Shown in pieces: positions 34,789 to 43,696 of a DNA stretch of 64,000 nucleotides (positions are counted from its first letter, which is position 1; every line of letters starts with the position of its first letter). The position numbers and the translations under genes were made by a program. The notes beneath the pieces are model-generated. The model was not told the DNA's origin. It was given only the letters and a program-made list of their open reading frames with translations, and ran no database searches. Source of the DNA: Shimia biformata. GTDB taxonomy: Bacteria; Pseudomonadota; Alphaproteobacteria; Rhodobacterales; Rhodobacteraceae. Location of the stretch: contig NZ_JAFEJK010000001.1 of the NCBI RefSeq assembly GCF_016888515.1, positions 806,001 to 870,000 of the forward strand. Direction: 5' to 3'.

Positions 34789-36213
34789 TCAGGTCCTTTC
34801 CATTTGCGCGGCGATTTCAAGGATAACGTCACCAGCCATGGCCACGTCTGCCTCGGTACAACTGGCCTGCCCCGCCTGAAAGCGGATCGCCAGCGCGCCG
34901 TTGACCCGCGTTTGGGTCAAGTAGATGCGGCCGTCATCGTTGATCGCGTCCACCAGCCGCTGGTTCAGCGCATCAAGATCCGTCGCACCATCAGGGGCAA
35001 ATCGAAAGGTGAACAGCGACAGGACCGGGGGGGTGATGATTTCAAATCCGGGCGCGGCGGCAAGGCGATCATGCAGGGCGACGCTCCAGCGGACATGATC
35101 GCGGATCATCGCGCGCAACCCGTCCAGACCATAGCTGCGCAACACGAACCAGATTTTCAGGGCGCGGAAACGGCGACCCAGTGGCACCGACCATTCGGAA
35201 TAGTTAATGATCCCGTCGGTGCCATGCGTCTTGAGATATTCCGGGCGGATCGCCAGCGTCCGCACAAGGTCGTCGGGGTTCTTCAGAAAATGGGCGGAAC
35301 AGTCGAACTGCATCCCCAGCCATTTATGCGGATTGAAAACGATGGAATCGGCGGCTTCGACCCCTTGCCAGAGCGTTCGGAACTCGGGGCAGATCATCGC
35401 CGCACCCGCCCAGGCCGCGTCGACATGGCTGAAAAGACCGTGGCGCTGGGCGACGTCGCAGATCGCGCCCACGGGGTCAGTGCCACCGGTGCCGGTGCCA
35501 CCAACACTGATGATTACACCGGCGGGCAGGAAACCGACAGCGCGGTCTGCGACGATTGCCGCCTCGAGCGCATCGGGGTCCATGCCGCGCATCGATCCTT
35601 TGGTCGGAATGCGGACAAGGTTCTCTTGTCCAATGCCGGCGACCCAGATCGCCCGGTCCACGGATGTATGCACTTCGTCCGAGCAATAGATGCGCAGCCG
35701 TACCTGCCCGGACAGGCCCTGTTCATTCCCGGCCCAGTTCAGCGCTTTTTCCCGCATGGTCAGCACTGCCGCCAGCGTCGCCGAGGACGCGCAGTCTTGA
35801 ATCACGCCTTCATACGCATCGGGCAGACCCAGCGACTGACGTAGCCAGTCCAGCATTCGGGTCTCCATCTCGGTCGCGGCGGGTGAGGTCTGCCACAACA
35901 TGCATTGAGGCGCGATCACTGTGGTCAGGTAATCCGCCAGCATCGACGGTGGTGTGGCATTGGCCGGGAAATAGGCAAAAAAGCAGGGATGCTGCCAATG
36001 GGTGATGCCGGGCATGACGTCCGCTTCGAAGTCACGGAATACGGCGTCCAGCGGTTCGCCCTGCTCCGGTGGCGATGCGGGCAGCGCGTTCAGCATGTCG
36101 CCCGGTGCGACCTGTGCGCGCACCGGACGGTTGCGAATGGTCTCGTGATATTGACGCCCCCACGCGCTGATGCGTTTGCCCCAGGTTTCGAAAACCGCCC
36201 AATCCATGCTCAT
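34789..36213 (-). CDS. PLP-dependent group II (aromatic-type) amino acid decarboxylase
   Basis: A 474-residue fold-type I enzyme. The N-terminal ITHWQHPCFFAYFPAN block and the following MLWQTSPAATEMETRMLDWL are strongly reminiscent of aromatic-L-amino-acid decarboxylases. VHTSVDRA follows, HVDAAWAGAA holds the PLP-pyridine Asp, and FNPHKWLGM holds the Schiff-base lysine. Expected products are arylalkylamines from tyrosine, tryptophan, phenylalanine or DOPA. It is cotranscribed with an MFS gene and diverges from a MarR regulator. Confidence 0.85.
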   Translation of the reverse strand: MSMDWAVFETWGKRISAWGRQYHETIRNRPVRAQVAPGDMLNALPASPPEQGEPLDAVFRDFEADVMPGITHWQHPCFFAYFPANATPPSMLADYLTTVIAPQCMLWQTSPAATEMETRMLDWLRQSLGLPDAYEGVIQDCASSATLAAVLTMREKALNWAGNEQGLSGQVRLRIYCSDEVHTSVDRAIWVAGIGQENLVRIPTKGSMRGMDPDALEAAIVADRAVGFLPAGVIISVGGTGTGGTDPVGAICDVAQRHGLFSHVDAAWAGAAMICPEFRTLWQGVEAADSIVFNPHKWLGMQFDCSAHFLKNPDDLVRTLAIRPEYLKTHGTDGIINYSEWSVPLGRRFRALKIWFVLRSYGLDGLRAMIRDHVRWSVALHDRLAAAPGFEIITPPVLSLFTFRFAPDGATDLDALNQRLVDAINDDGRIYLTQTRVNGALAIRFQAGQASCTEADVAMAGDVILEIAAQMERT

Positions 36214-36307
36214 CCCCCTGTTTCAATGGCGCACCCAATCAGCACCACCCTTCGTTGACAAGTGAAATAATGTTGCTTTGCGCCAAGTAGCTGTGCATGA
36301 AGGGAAT

Positions 36308-36748
36308 ATGACGGTATCGGACGAAAAATACGCGACTTCACAATCTCTGCCCATCGTTCTGTTGCGCGCAAGGGAACGGGTGATGGGGCCGCTGCGCAAT
36401 ATGTTGGCGGACGCCGACGTGACCGAACAGCAGTGGCGCGTGCTGCGCGTGCTGGATGAGGAAGGGGCGCTGGATCCAACAACGATCGCCGATCACGCGG
36501 TCCTTTTGCTGCCCAGCCTGACACGAATACTGCAGAAACTTGAGGAAAAGGGTTTTGTCACCCGCGCCCGCGACCAGGAAGACCGCCGTCGTCAGATCAT
36601 CGAGATCACCGCAACGGGTCGTGCGTTGCTGGCCGAAAACCTTGACCAGAGTCGCACCATTCTTGATGAATTCCGCGCGAAAATGGGCGCCGGTCAATAT
36701 GACGAGCTGCTGACTCTGTTGAATGAGCTATGTCGGTTGGAGGATTAG
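36308..36748 (+). CDS. MarR family regulator (HpaR-like)
   Basis: A 146-residue winged-helix regulator resembling HpaR, the repressor of homoprotocatechuate operons. The HTH is in DPTTIADHAVLLLPSLTRILQKLEEKGFV and the wing in RARDQEDRRRQIIEIT. The ATG at 36308 is chosen for the GAAGGGA upstream; an in-frame TTG ten codons earlier is less likely. It diverges from the decarboxylase-MFS operon over 94 bp, so control of that operon is the first hypothesis. No hpa genes are in the window. Confidence 0.8.
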   Translation: MTVSDEKYATSQSLPIVLLRARERVMGPLRNMLADADVTEQQWRVLRVLDEEGALDPTTIADHAVLLLPSLTRILQKLEEKGFVTRARDQEDRRRQIIEITATGRALLAENLDQSRTILDEFRAKMGAGQYDELLTLLNELCRLED

Positions 36749-36760
36749 GACGCTTGTCCG

Positions 36761-37588
36761 TCAGGCCGCCTGACGAGTCAAATCTTCTTCGAGCAGGTCC
36801 AGCGCGGGGCGGGGCAAACGGTCTAGCAAATCCATGACCTTTGCGCGGCAGCGGCCGCCGGGCCAGTTGTCGGGAAAAAAGCTATCCGGCAGGTCGGCAT
36901 GGGACAGCAACACCCTGCGCCAGTCATGCACGATCAGCACGCGCAGGCTGGCAGTTTGCAGCGGAGTGAGGCCAGTTTTTGGAAGCTGTTCCGCAACCAG
37001 ATCAAGCGCCGCTTCCAGTTGGCGATAGGCGGCAATTCTGGAAGGGGTGCCGAGTTGATTCCTAAGCCAGCCGGGAAGGTGCATGTCATCGGCAAATGCT
37101 CCGATGCAGAACAGGTCCGGGTTCTCTGGCGGGGCAACCGTTCCGAAATAAACGCCGCTACCCAATGCAGAATAGCCAGCCTCAAGCAACGGTGTCTCGG
37201 CTTCTGTCCTGTCGGCCTGCGACATTGGCGGCAGCACTGCAACATGGCAAGTCGTCAGGGCAGGCTGGGCGCGAGAGTATATTCGCGGGCTCGCCGCTTC
37301 GGATTGCTCGACGCCGAACCGGGTCAGGGCATAGTGGCTGGTCCGGCCACGACGCTGTGAGGTGATCCAGCCTTCGCCGCGCAGCCGGTGCAGCGCGACG
37401 CGGATCGCCTCGGGGCGCAGTCCTGCCGGTTCAAGGATGCGCGACATCAACGCGCCGCTGACGCGGCTGTCTGTGCCCAGCGCAAGGTCGCCGAACAGCG
37501 TGACGATGACCGACCAGACCCGCAGGGTCTGGTGTTGGGTCAAAGCCGCGACGGAGGTCTGGAACCATTCGGGATCAGTCTGTGTCAT
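36761..37588 (-). CDS. paaX: PaaX family transcriptional regulator
   Basis: A 275-residue regulator. The N-terminal winged helix includes LRVWSVIVTLFGDLA, then MSRILEPAGLRPEAIRVALHRLRGEGWI and RRGRTSHYALTRFG. The C-terminal PaaX domain ends with LIVHDWRRVLLSHADLPDSFFPDNWPGG. PaaX represses paa operons in E. coli and is released by phenylacetyl-CoA. The start is set at MTQTDPEWF; the open frame extends much further upstream but that part antiparallels paaZ and is not family-like. It lies 47 bp after paaZ. Confidence 0.9.
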   Translation of the reverse strand: MTQTDPEWFQTSVAALTQHQTLRVWSVIVTLFGDLALGTDSRVSGALMSRILEPAGLRPEAIRVALHRLRGEGWITSQRRGRTSHYALTRFGVEQSEAASPRIYSRAQPALTTCHVAVLPPMSQADRTEAETPLLEAGYSALGSGVYFGTVAPPENPDLFCIGAFADDMHLPGWLRNQLGTPSRIAAYRQLEAALDLVAEQLPKTGLTPLQTASLRVLIVHDWRRVLLSHADLPDSFFPDNWPGGRCRAKVMDLLDRLPRPALDLLEEDLTRQAA

Positions 37589-37635
37589 GGCCCGATAATA
37601 GCCGCCATGACGCGGGTTTGGCCATGGGGCTGGCG

Positions 37636-39666
37636 TCAATAGGCGTTCATGGTAAGAAGCTCGTATTCCGCGACTTTCTCGTCGTCCTGATTGGTCAGCG
37701 TGACGTGCCAGCGGACTTCGCCATAGTCCTCGTTGCGGGGCGTTTTCTTTTTCACGGTCAGGCTGACCTTGATGCTGTCGCCTGCCGAGACCGGTTTCAT
37801 GAAGCGCAGCCCGTCGAGTCCGGTGTTGGCCAGCACCGGGCCTTCGTTTGGTTCCACAAACAGGCCGGCGGCAAAGCTGAGCAAGAGATAGCCATGCGCC
37901 ACCCGGCCGGGGAAAAACGGATTCCGCTTGGCGGCATCGTCGTCCATATGGGCATAAAACGTATCGCCGGTGAACTCGGCGAAATGCTCGATATCGTCCA
38001 GCGTGACTTCGCGCGGATCGGTGTGGATCGTCTCGCCGATGTCGAGATCGCCGAAGCGCCGTGTGAACGGGTGCGCGGGGCCTGCGATCTCGGTCCCGCC
38101 GGGCACCCACTGGCTTCCGATCGCGGTCAGGATGTCCGGGGAGCCCTGAATCGCGGTGCGTTGCATATAGTGTTTCACGCCGCGCACGCCGCCCATTTCC
38201 TCGCCGCCGCCAGCGCGACCGGGGCCGCCATGTACCATGTGCGGCAGGGGTGAGCCGTGGCCGGTCGATTCCTTCATCGAGTCGCGGTTGTTGAAATAGA
38301 GTCGTCCGTGGAATGCACCCGCGCCAAGCGCCACCTCGCGGGCGACTGCGGGGTCATGGGTGATGACCGATGCCACCAGCGACCCTTGCCCGCGATTGGC
38401 CAATGCGATGGCGTGATCCAGATCGCGATAGCCCATCACGGTCGAGACTGGGCCGAATGCTTCGGTGTCATGGATGCGGGTCGCGGCGTCGGGATCGGCG
38501 CAATGGAACAGCATGGGCGGCAGGAACGCCCCCTTGTCCCGGTCCGCCCCGTCGACGGCGAAGCTGTCCGGGTCACCGAACACGCGTTCGGCTTCGGTGC
38601 TGATGATGGCCGCTTTCTCCAGAACGTCGCGTTTCTGACTATTCGAGACCAGCGCCCCCATGCGGGTGGTTTCAAGGCGGGGATCGCCGATTTGCGTCTT
38701 GGCCAGACGCGCCGAAAGCGCGTCGATCACTGCCTCGGTCTGGCTTTGTGGTGCGATGATGCGGCGGATCGCGGTGCATTTCTGTCCCGCTTTCGTCGTC
38801 ATCTCGCGGCTGACTTCCTTGATGAACAGGTCGAATTCGGGTGTGCCGGGAATCGCATCCGGGCCAAGGATCGAGGCGTTCAGGCTGTCCTGCTCGGCCA
38901 CGAACCGGACCGATTCCCGCATCAGATGTTCCGATGAGCGCAGTTTGAAGGCCGTGTCGGCAGAGCCTGTGAAGCTGACCACGTCCTGACAGGTCAGGTG
39001 ATCCAGCATGTCACCGACGCCGCCCGAGACAAGTTGCAGGGCCCCATCGGGAAGCAGGCCCGAATCAAGCATGATCCGCACGGCCAGTTCGGTCACATAG
39101 CAGGTGGCAGTTGCCGGTTTGACGATGGCTGGCACACCGGCCAGAAGGGTCGGGGCCAGCTTTTCCAGCATCCCCCAGACCGGGAAGTTGAATGCGTTGA
39201 TATGGACCGCGACGCCTTGCAGAGGTGTGCAGATATGCTGTCCCAGGAAGGTGCCGTTGCGCGACAGCTGTTCGATCTCTCCGTCAAGGAAAACATGGGC
39301 ATCGGGCATCTCCCGACGGCCTTTCGACGCAAAAACGAACATCGTGCCGATGCCGCCGTCGATGTCGATCATGTGGTCAGCTTGGGTCGCCCCGGTTTCG
39401 AAACTGAGATCGTAAAGCGCCTGCTTGTGCTTGCCGATCTCCGTCGCCAGCGCTTTCAGCATCCGGGCGCGGTCATGGAAGGTCATCTTGCGCAGGGCCG
39501 GGCCGCCGGTAGTTCGCGCATAGTCCAGCATGTCGATCACCCGCAGCCCATCGTTGCCGGCTTGGGCAATCACCTCTCCGGTGATGGCGCTGGCGATCGG
39601 TCGCGCACCCGCGCCCGGCGCGATCCATTCTCCGTGTGCGAAACTGGCGATTTCCCGGATACCCAT
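37636..39666 (-). CDS. paaZ: Bifunctional oxepin-CoA hydrolase / semialdehyde dehydrogenase
   Basis: A 676-residue fusion catalysing ring opening of oxepin-CoA and oxidation of the resulting aldehyde in phenylacetate catabolism. The aldehyde dehydrogenase domain (about 1-515) has the catalytic cysteine in [24 protein letters not shown] and [11 protein letters not shown]. The C-terminal MaoC/R-hydratase domain (about 540-676) has [27 protein letters not shown] split around the hydratase motif. AAGGAG precedes the chosen ATG. It diverges from paaG. Confidence 0.95.
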   Translation of the reverse strand: MGIREIASFAHGEWIAPGAGARPIASAITGEVIAQAGNDGLRVIDMLDYARTTGGPALRKMTFHDRARMLKALATEIGKHKQALYDLSFETGATQADHMIDIDGGIGTMFVFASKGRREMPDAHVFLDGEIEQLSRNGTFLGQHICTPLQGVAVHINAFNFPVWGMLEKLAPTLLAGVPAIVKPATATCYVTELAVRIMLDSGLLPDGALQLVSGGVGDMLDHLTCQDVVSFTGSADTAFKLRSSEHLMRESVRFVAEQDSLNASILGPDAIPGTPEFDLFIKEVSREMTTKAGQKCTAIRRIIAPQSQTEAVIDALSARLAKTQIGDPRLETTRMGALVSNSQKRDVLEKAAIISTEAERVFGDPDSFAVDGADRDKGAFLPPMLFHCADPDAATRIHDTEAFGPVSTVMGYRDLDHAIALANRGQGSLVASVITHDPAVAREVALGAGAFHGRLYFNNRDSMKESTGHGSPLPHMVHGGPGRAGGGEEMGGVRGVKHYMQRTAIQGSPDILTAIGSQWVPGGTEIAGPAHPFTRRFGDLDIGETIHTDPREVTLDDIEHFAEFTGDTFYAHMDDDAAKRNPFFPGRVAHGYLLLSFAAGLFVEPNEGPVLANTGLDGLRFMKPVSAGDSIKVSLTVKKKTPRNEDYGEVRWHVTLTNQDDEKVAEYELLTMNAY

Positions 39667-39697
39667 TGTGATCTCCTTCTGTCTGGATGGCTTTTTA

Positions 39698-39722
39698 TTG
39701 ACCAACCGTTCGGTTTATGCAA
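39698..39722. promoter_or_regulatory. paaZ/paaG divergent promoter with TetR-type operator
   Basis: The 93-bp gap between paaZ and paaG contains the inverted repeat AACCG-TT-CGGTT (39704-39715). For paaZ, TTGCAT and AATAAA flank it with a 17-bp spacer on the minus strand. For paaG, TTGACC lies directly before it. The repeat therefore occupies core promoter space for both directions. The nearby TetR gene downstream of paaK is the likely ligand. Confidence 0.6.
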
Positions 39723-39759
39723 GAGATTCCGTGAGGACTGTCTGCCAGTGGGAGGAAAC

Positions 39760-40545
39760 ATGGGCGATCTTGTTCTGGTGCGGGATCATGGAGGCTGGGT
39801 TGAGGTGACGTTAAACCGGCCCGACCGCCTGAACAGCTTTAATGACGCGATGCACCTTGAATTGCGTTCGGCGCTCACCGAAGCGGCGGAAAGCGGCAAG
39901 CGGGCCCTGTTGCTGACCGGCGCCGGGCGCGGGTTCTGCGCGGGGCAGGATCTTGGCGACCGCGACCCGTCCAAGATGGACGGACCACCGGATCTGAGCC
40001 AAACGATTCGCACATATTATGCCCCGCTAGTGCGCCAGTTGCGGGCGCTGGAAATGCCGGTGATCTGCGCCGTGAACGGTGTCGCGGCCGGGGCGGGCAC
40101 CAATATTGCGCTGGGCTGCGACATCGTGTTGGCGGCACAATCGGCCAAGTTCATCCAGAGCTTTGCCAAGGTCGGTCTTGTGCCGGATGCGGGCGGCACT
40201 TTCCACTTGCCGCGCTTGCTGGGCGAGGCGCGAGCCAAGGCGCTGGCGCTGACGGCGGAACCGCTGCCGGCGGAAACAGCTGCCGAATGGGGTCTGATCT
40301 GGAAGGCGCTGCCGGATGAAGTGCTGATGGACGAAGCACGCGCGCTGGCGCAGAAACTGGCGCAGGGGCCGACGCTGGGACTGGCGCGGGCCAAGGATGC
40401 GATTCAGCAGGCGGCCACTAACACTCTGGACCAGCAGCTTGAGATCGAGGCGGAGTATCAAAAAGCTTGCGGGGAAAGCGCCGACTATGCCGAAGGGGTT
40501 GCGGCTTTCCTTGGAAAGCGTGCGCCGGAGTTCAAAGGGAAATGA
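39760..40545 (+). CDS. paaG: 2-(1,2-epoxy-1,2-dihydrophenyl)acetyl-CoA isomerase
   Basis: A 261-residue crotonase-fold enzyme that rearranges the epoxide of phenylacetyl-CoA to oxepin-CoA. Crotonase landmarks are VEVTLNRPDRLNSFNDAMH, LTGAGRGFCAGQDLGDRD, GVAAGAGTNIALGCDIVLAA and FAKVGLVPDAGGTFHLPRLLG. The ATG at 39760 follows GGAGG five bases earlier; the frame is open for a long way upstream, but that part antiparallels paaZ. Its stop overlaps the paaI ATG by ATGA. Confidence 0.92.
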   Translation: MGDLVLVRDHGGWVEVTLNRPDRLNSFNDAMHLELRSALTEAAESGKRALLLTGAGRGFCAGQDLGDRDPSKMDGPPDLSQTIRTYYAPLVRQLRALEMPVICAVNGVAAGAGTNIALGCDIVLAAQSAKFIQSFAKVGLVPDAGGTFHLPRLLGEARAKALALTAEPLPAETAAEWGLIWKALPDEVLMDEARALAQKLAQGPTLGLARAKDAIQQAATNTLDQQLEIEAEYQKACGESADYAEGVAAFLGKRAPEFKGK

Positions 40546-40979
40546 CCATGACGCCGCAGGAACGCGCCCGGAAATCCGCCGATGCGATGTGGGCCGATGA
40601 CAATGCGTCGAAATGGGCGGGCATGGCAATCAACCATGTGGACGAGGGAACGGCGACCCTGTCGATGACCGTCGCCGCACACCATTGCAACGGCCACGGC
40701 ATCTGTCATGGCGGCGTGACCTTCATGCTGGCCGATAGCGCCTTTGCCTTTGCCTGCAACAGCCGCAATCAGGCGACTGTGGCACAACACAACCTGATCT
40801 CTTTTCTTGCTCCGGGGCGATTGGGGGACGTGCTGACCGCTCATGCAACCGAGGTCAGCCTGGCCGGGCGCAGCGGCATCTATGACGTGACTGTCAGCAA
40901 TCAGGACGGAGTGAAGATCGCAGAATTCCGCGGCATGTCCCGGGCTATTGCGGGCACATTGTTCGACGAACAGGACTAG
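40542..40979 (+). CDS. paaI: Hotdog-fold acyl-CoA thioesterase PaaI
   Basis: A 145-residue PaaI-type thioesterase thought to release CoA from stalled or misprocessed phenylacetyl-CoA intermediates. HCNGHGICHGGVTFMLADSAFAFACNSR is the hotdog core with the catalytic Asp, and NLISFLAPGRLGDVLTAHA follows. The ATG at 40542 overlaps the paaG stop; an ATG two codons on is also possible. Confidence 0.9.
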   Translation: MTMTPQERARKSADAMWADDNASKWAGMAINHVDEGTATLSMTVAAHHCNGHGICHGGVTFMLADSAFAFACNSRNQATVAQHNLISFLAPGRLGDVLTAHATEVSLAGRSGIYDVTVSNQDGVKIAEFRGMSRAIAGTLFDEQD

Positions 40980-40991
40980 GGAGGGAAAGAC

Positions 40992-42302
40992 ATGGAAGAC
41001 CTGACACCGGACCGCAAAACACTCGACCCGATCGAGATCGCCTCGATCGACGAGATCCGCGCAATGCAACTGGAGCGGCTGAAATGGTCCGTCGCCCATG
41101 CCTATGAGAATGTGCCGATGTATCGGGCGCGGTTCGACGAGGCGGGTGTTCATCCAAAGGACCTGCAGCAATTGTCCGACCTTGCGAAGTTCCCGTTCAC
41201 CTACAAGAACGACCTGCGCGACAATTACCCGTTCGGCCTGTTTGCCGTACCCCGGTCCGAGATCATCCGACTTCATGCCTCGTCAGGCACGACAGGGAAG
41301 CCGACGGTGGTGGGCTATACCCAGCGGGACATCGACAACTGGGCTGACCTTGTGGCGCGCTCGTTGCGGGCGGCGGGTTTGCGCAAGGGTGACATGGTGC
41401 ATAATGCCTATGGGTATGGGCTGTTTACCGGGGGGCTTGGCGCGCACTACGGGATCGAACGCCTGGGGGCGACGGTGGTGCCGATGTCGGGTGGCCAGAC
41501 CGAAAAACAGGTTGGCCTGATTACCGATTTCAGGCCGGACGGTATCATGGTGACACCATCCTATATGCTTAATATCCTTGAGCAATATCACAAGAACGGG
41601 CTGGATCCGCGAGACAGTTCTCTCAAGGTGGGTGTGTTCGGCGCCGAGCCGTGGACCGACGCCATGCGCCAGGAAGTCGAAGCCGCATTCGACATGCACG
41701 CGGTTGATATCTATGGCCTGTCCGAGATCATGGGGCCGGGTGTCGCCAGCGAATGCGTCGAAACCAAAGATGGCCCTGTGATCTGGGAGGACCACTTCCT
41801 GCCCGAGATCATCGACCCGGCGACCGGCGAGGTGCTGCCGGACGGGGAGATGGGCGAACTGGTCTTTACCACCCTGACCAAGGAAGGCCTGCCGATGATC
41901 CGCTATCGCACCCGTGACCTGACCCGGCTGCTGCCGGGCACCGCGCGGACCATGCGTCGGATGGAAAAGATCACCGGGCGCAGCGACGACATGATCATCC
42001 TGCGCGGCGTCAATGTTTTCCCCAGCCAGGTCGAGGAACAGGTGCTGGCGACAGGTGGCCTGGCGCCCTATTACCAGATCGAGCTTTATCGGTCGGGCCG
42101 CATGGACGCGATGCGGGTCTTTGTCGAAGCGATGCCGAACGCAGCGGATGAGATGTCCAAGGCGGCGGCGGCCCGAATGCTGACCAAGCGGATCAAGGAT
42201 ATGGTTGGGGTTTCTACTGAAATTATTGTAGGTGATCCGGGTGAGGTTGAACGCAGCCAGGGCAAGGCCAAGCGCGTGATCGATAACCGCAACAAGGAGT
42301 GA
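40992..42302 (+). CDS. paaK: Phenylacetate-CoA ligase
   Basis: A 436-residue adenylate-forming ligase activating phenylacetate to phenylacetyl-CoA, the entry step of the pathway. The ATP-binding loop is HASSGTTGKPTVVGYT, followed by NAYGYGLFTGGLGAHYG, VYD/EGLSE-type motif DIYGLSEIMGPGVASEC, and the C-terminal YRTRDL and GRSDDMIILRGVNVFP. GAGGGAAAG lies upstream of the ATG. It is 12 bp after paaI and 4 bp before the TetR gene. Confidence 0.94.
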   Translation: MEDLTPDRKTLDPIEIASIDEIRAMQLERLKWSVAHAYENVPMYRARFDEAGVHPKDLQQLSDLAKFPFTYKNDLRDNYPFGLFAVPRSEIIRLHASSGTTGKPTVVGYTQRDIDNWADLVARSLRAAGLRKGDMVHNAYGYGLFTGGLGAHYGIERLGATVVPMSGGQTEKQVGLITDFRPDGIMVTPSYMLNILEQYHKNGLDPRDSSLKVGVFGAEPWTDAMRQEVEAAFDMHAVDIYGLSEIMGPGVASECVETKDGPVIWEDHFLPEIIDPATGEVLPDGEMGELVFTTLTKEGLPMIRYRTRDLTRLLPGTARTMRRMEKITGRSDDMIILRGVNVFPSQVEEQVLATGGLAPYYQIELYRSGRMDAMRVFVEAMPNAADEMSKAAAARMLTKRIKDMVGVSTEIIVGDPGEVERSQGKAKRVIDNRNKE

Positions 42303-42306
42303 GCCA

Positions 42307-42903
42307 TTGGCCCGGACAATAGCCAAGGACCATGACGAGAAACGCGGCGCGATCCTGAAGTCGGCGGCGCGGGTCTTTGCCGAACAGGGGTTCGATCGCG
42401 CGTCGATGTCGATGCTGGCGCGCGAATGTGGGATTTCGAAGGCGAACATCTACCACTACTACGACAGCAAGGATGCGTTGCTGTTCGACCTTCTCGATAC
42501 ATATCTTTGCGAACTCAGGGACCGGGTCTGTGGCACCCGGATCGACGGCCTCACACCAGCGGAGCAGTTGCATGCCTGTGTCGCTGAAATCCTGTTGGCC
42601 TATCAGGGGGCGGATGATGAACATAAGGTTCAGCTTTCAGGCATGGCGGCACTGGCGGAGGAACAACAGGCGTTGTTGCGCGGCTATCAACGCGACATGA
42701 TCCAGTTTGTCAGTGCGATCCTTGCCCGTAACGCGCCGGACACGCTGGGGCAGGACAAGACCAAGCTGCGCGCTGCCACCATGTCGGTTTTCGGTATGCT
42801 GAACTGGTACTACATGTGGAATACCGGTGCCGGCACCAAAGCGCGGCAGGACTATGCGCAGATGGTAACGGATCTGACCCTTGGTGGCCTGGGCGCGGTG
42901 TAA
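42307..42903 (+). CDS. TetR family regulator, probable PaaR
   Basis: A 198-residue TetR protein with HTH in RASMSMLARECGISKANIYHYYDSKDALLF (split across about 32-58). It starts at TTG, four bases after the paaK stop, with AAGGAG as Shine-Dalgarno. Being the last gene of paaG-paaI-paaK, it is a strong candidate to regulate the pathway. Palindromes sharing ACC-N4-GGT lie at 39704-39715 and 48646-48661 in front of the other paa units. The ligand is probably an acyl-CoA of the pathway, by analogy to TetR regulators of paa genes in other bacteria. Confidence 0.82.
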   Translation: MARTIAKDHDEKRGAILKSAARVFAEQGFDRASMSMLARECGISKANIYHYYDSKDALLFDLLDTYLCELRDRVCGTRIDGLTPAEQLHACVAEILLAYQGADDEHKVQLSGMAALAEEQQALLRGYQRDMIQFVSAILARNAPDTLGQDKTKLRAATMSVFGMLNWYYMWNTGAGTKARQDYAQMVTDLTLGGLGAV

Positions 42904-42927
42904 ACGGGCATTCGCTGCCCCTTGTCC

Positions 42928-43686
42928 CTATCCCTTTTTCAATCCGAGGTCCGACAGAATGACCGCAGTCTCGGCCTCCCACCGTTGACGGAGATCGGCA
43001 TTCGCGGTGCGGCGAATACCCATCGCCTTGAGCGTATCGAATTTGGCACTTGAGTCCGATCCGAAAGATGCCGAAACACGCGGCCACCAATAGTCGACTG
43101 ATGCCTGAAGCGGCGCGGCGCCTTCGGATACGACCAATCGCTCAATCCCTTCGGCGGCAAGCTCTGCGTGGCGCGCTTCGATCGGGGCGATCTTGCGGAA
43201 GGCGTCGGCGAGCGGTTGGTAGGAGATCAAGGAGAATTCTGCCAATTGCACCCCGACGGCACGGCCCATCAGAAGGTTCATCACCACGGCGTCGGCCCAG
43301 CCCTGAAGCGGGTAGTTGAACACCGCAAGGCGCATGTCGTGATCGCTTCGCGAGGCGCCGATATCGGCGTCGCGGCCAAGGCGCGCGGTCCAGGGGTGGT
43401 GATTGGCGTAGCGGTCCGTGTCGGCCCCAAACTCGCCCATGATGCGCAGCACGCGATCGGCATTGTCGGTCTTCTCAAGAACGATCTTGGCCGCCGCGAT
43501 GCGTTCCTTGATCCCCGGTCCCTGATTGATGATGTCGGCAAACCCGGCTGCCCCCGCGAGTTCGCTGTCCACGAACGTCGCCATCAGCTTCATCACCTCG
43601 GCGCGATAACGCGGCGGCACGTTGGCGGGATTGGTCAGGACACCGCCCTGGGCAAGATAGTCTTCGATCTTCATCTGGTCGTTCAT
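42928..43686 (-). CDS. Additional PaaA/PaaC-family (phenylacetic acid catabolic) protein
   Basis: A 252-residue protein of the ferritin-like PaaA/PaaC superfamily, encoded last in the paaJABCDE operon. Helices match: FVDSELAGAAGF (Glu42), IVLEKTDNADR, GWADAVVMNLLMGRAVGVQ and APIEARHAEL (Glu170-x-x-His173). The first ExxH motif is ExxD here (Glu71, Asp74), whereas PaaA of the same operon has DEAGH. It could be a structural partner or a variant oxygenase. The ATG at 43686 is set by MNDQMK and a GGGGCCAGG upstream. It lies 10 bp after paaE. Confidence 0.8.
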   Translation of the reverse strand: MNDQMKIEDYLAQGGVLTNPANVPPRYRAEVMKLMATFVDSELAGAAGFADIINQGPGIKERIAAAKIVLEKTDNADRVLRIMGEFGADTDRYANHHPWTARLGRDADIGASRSDHDMRLAVFNYPLQGWADAVVMNLLMGRAVGVQLAEFSLISYQPLADAFRKIAPIEARHAELAAEGIERLVVSEGAAPLQASVDYWWPRVSASFGSDSSAKFDTLKAMGIRRTANADLRQRWEAETAVILSDLGLKKG

Positions 43687-43696
43687 CCTGGCCCCC

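Noticed and set aside
37589-38110. N-terminal extension of the paaX reading frame.
   Set aside because: The additional residues are an antisense shadow of paaZ coding bias; the PaaX family N-terminus begins at MTQTDPEWF.
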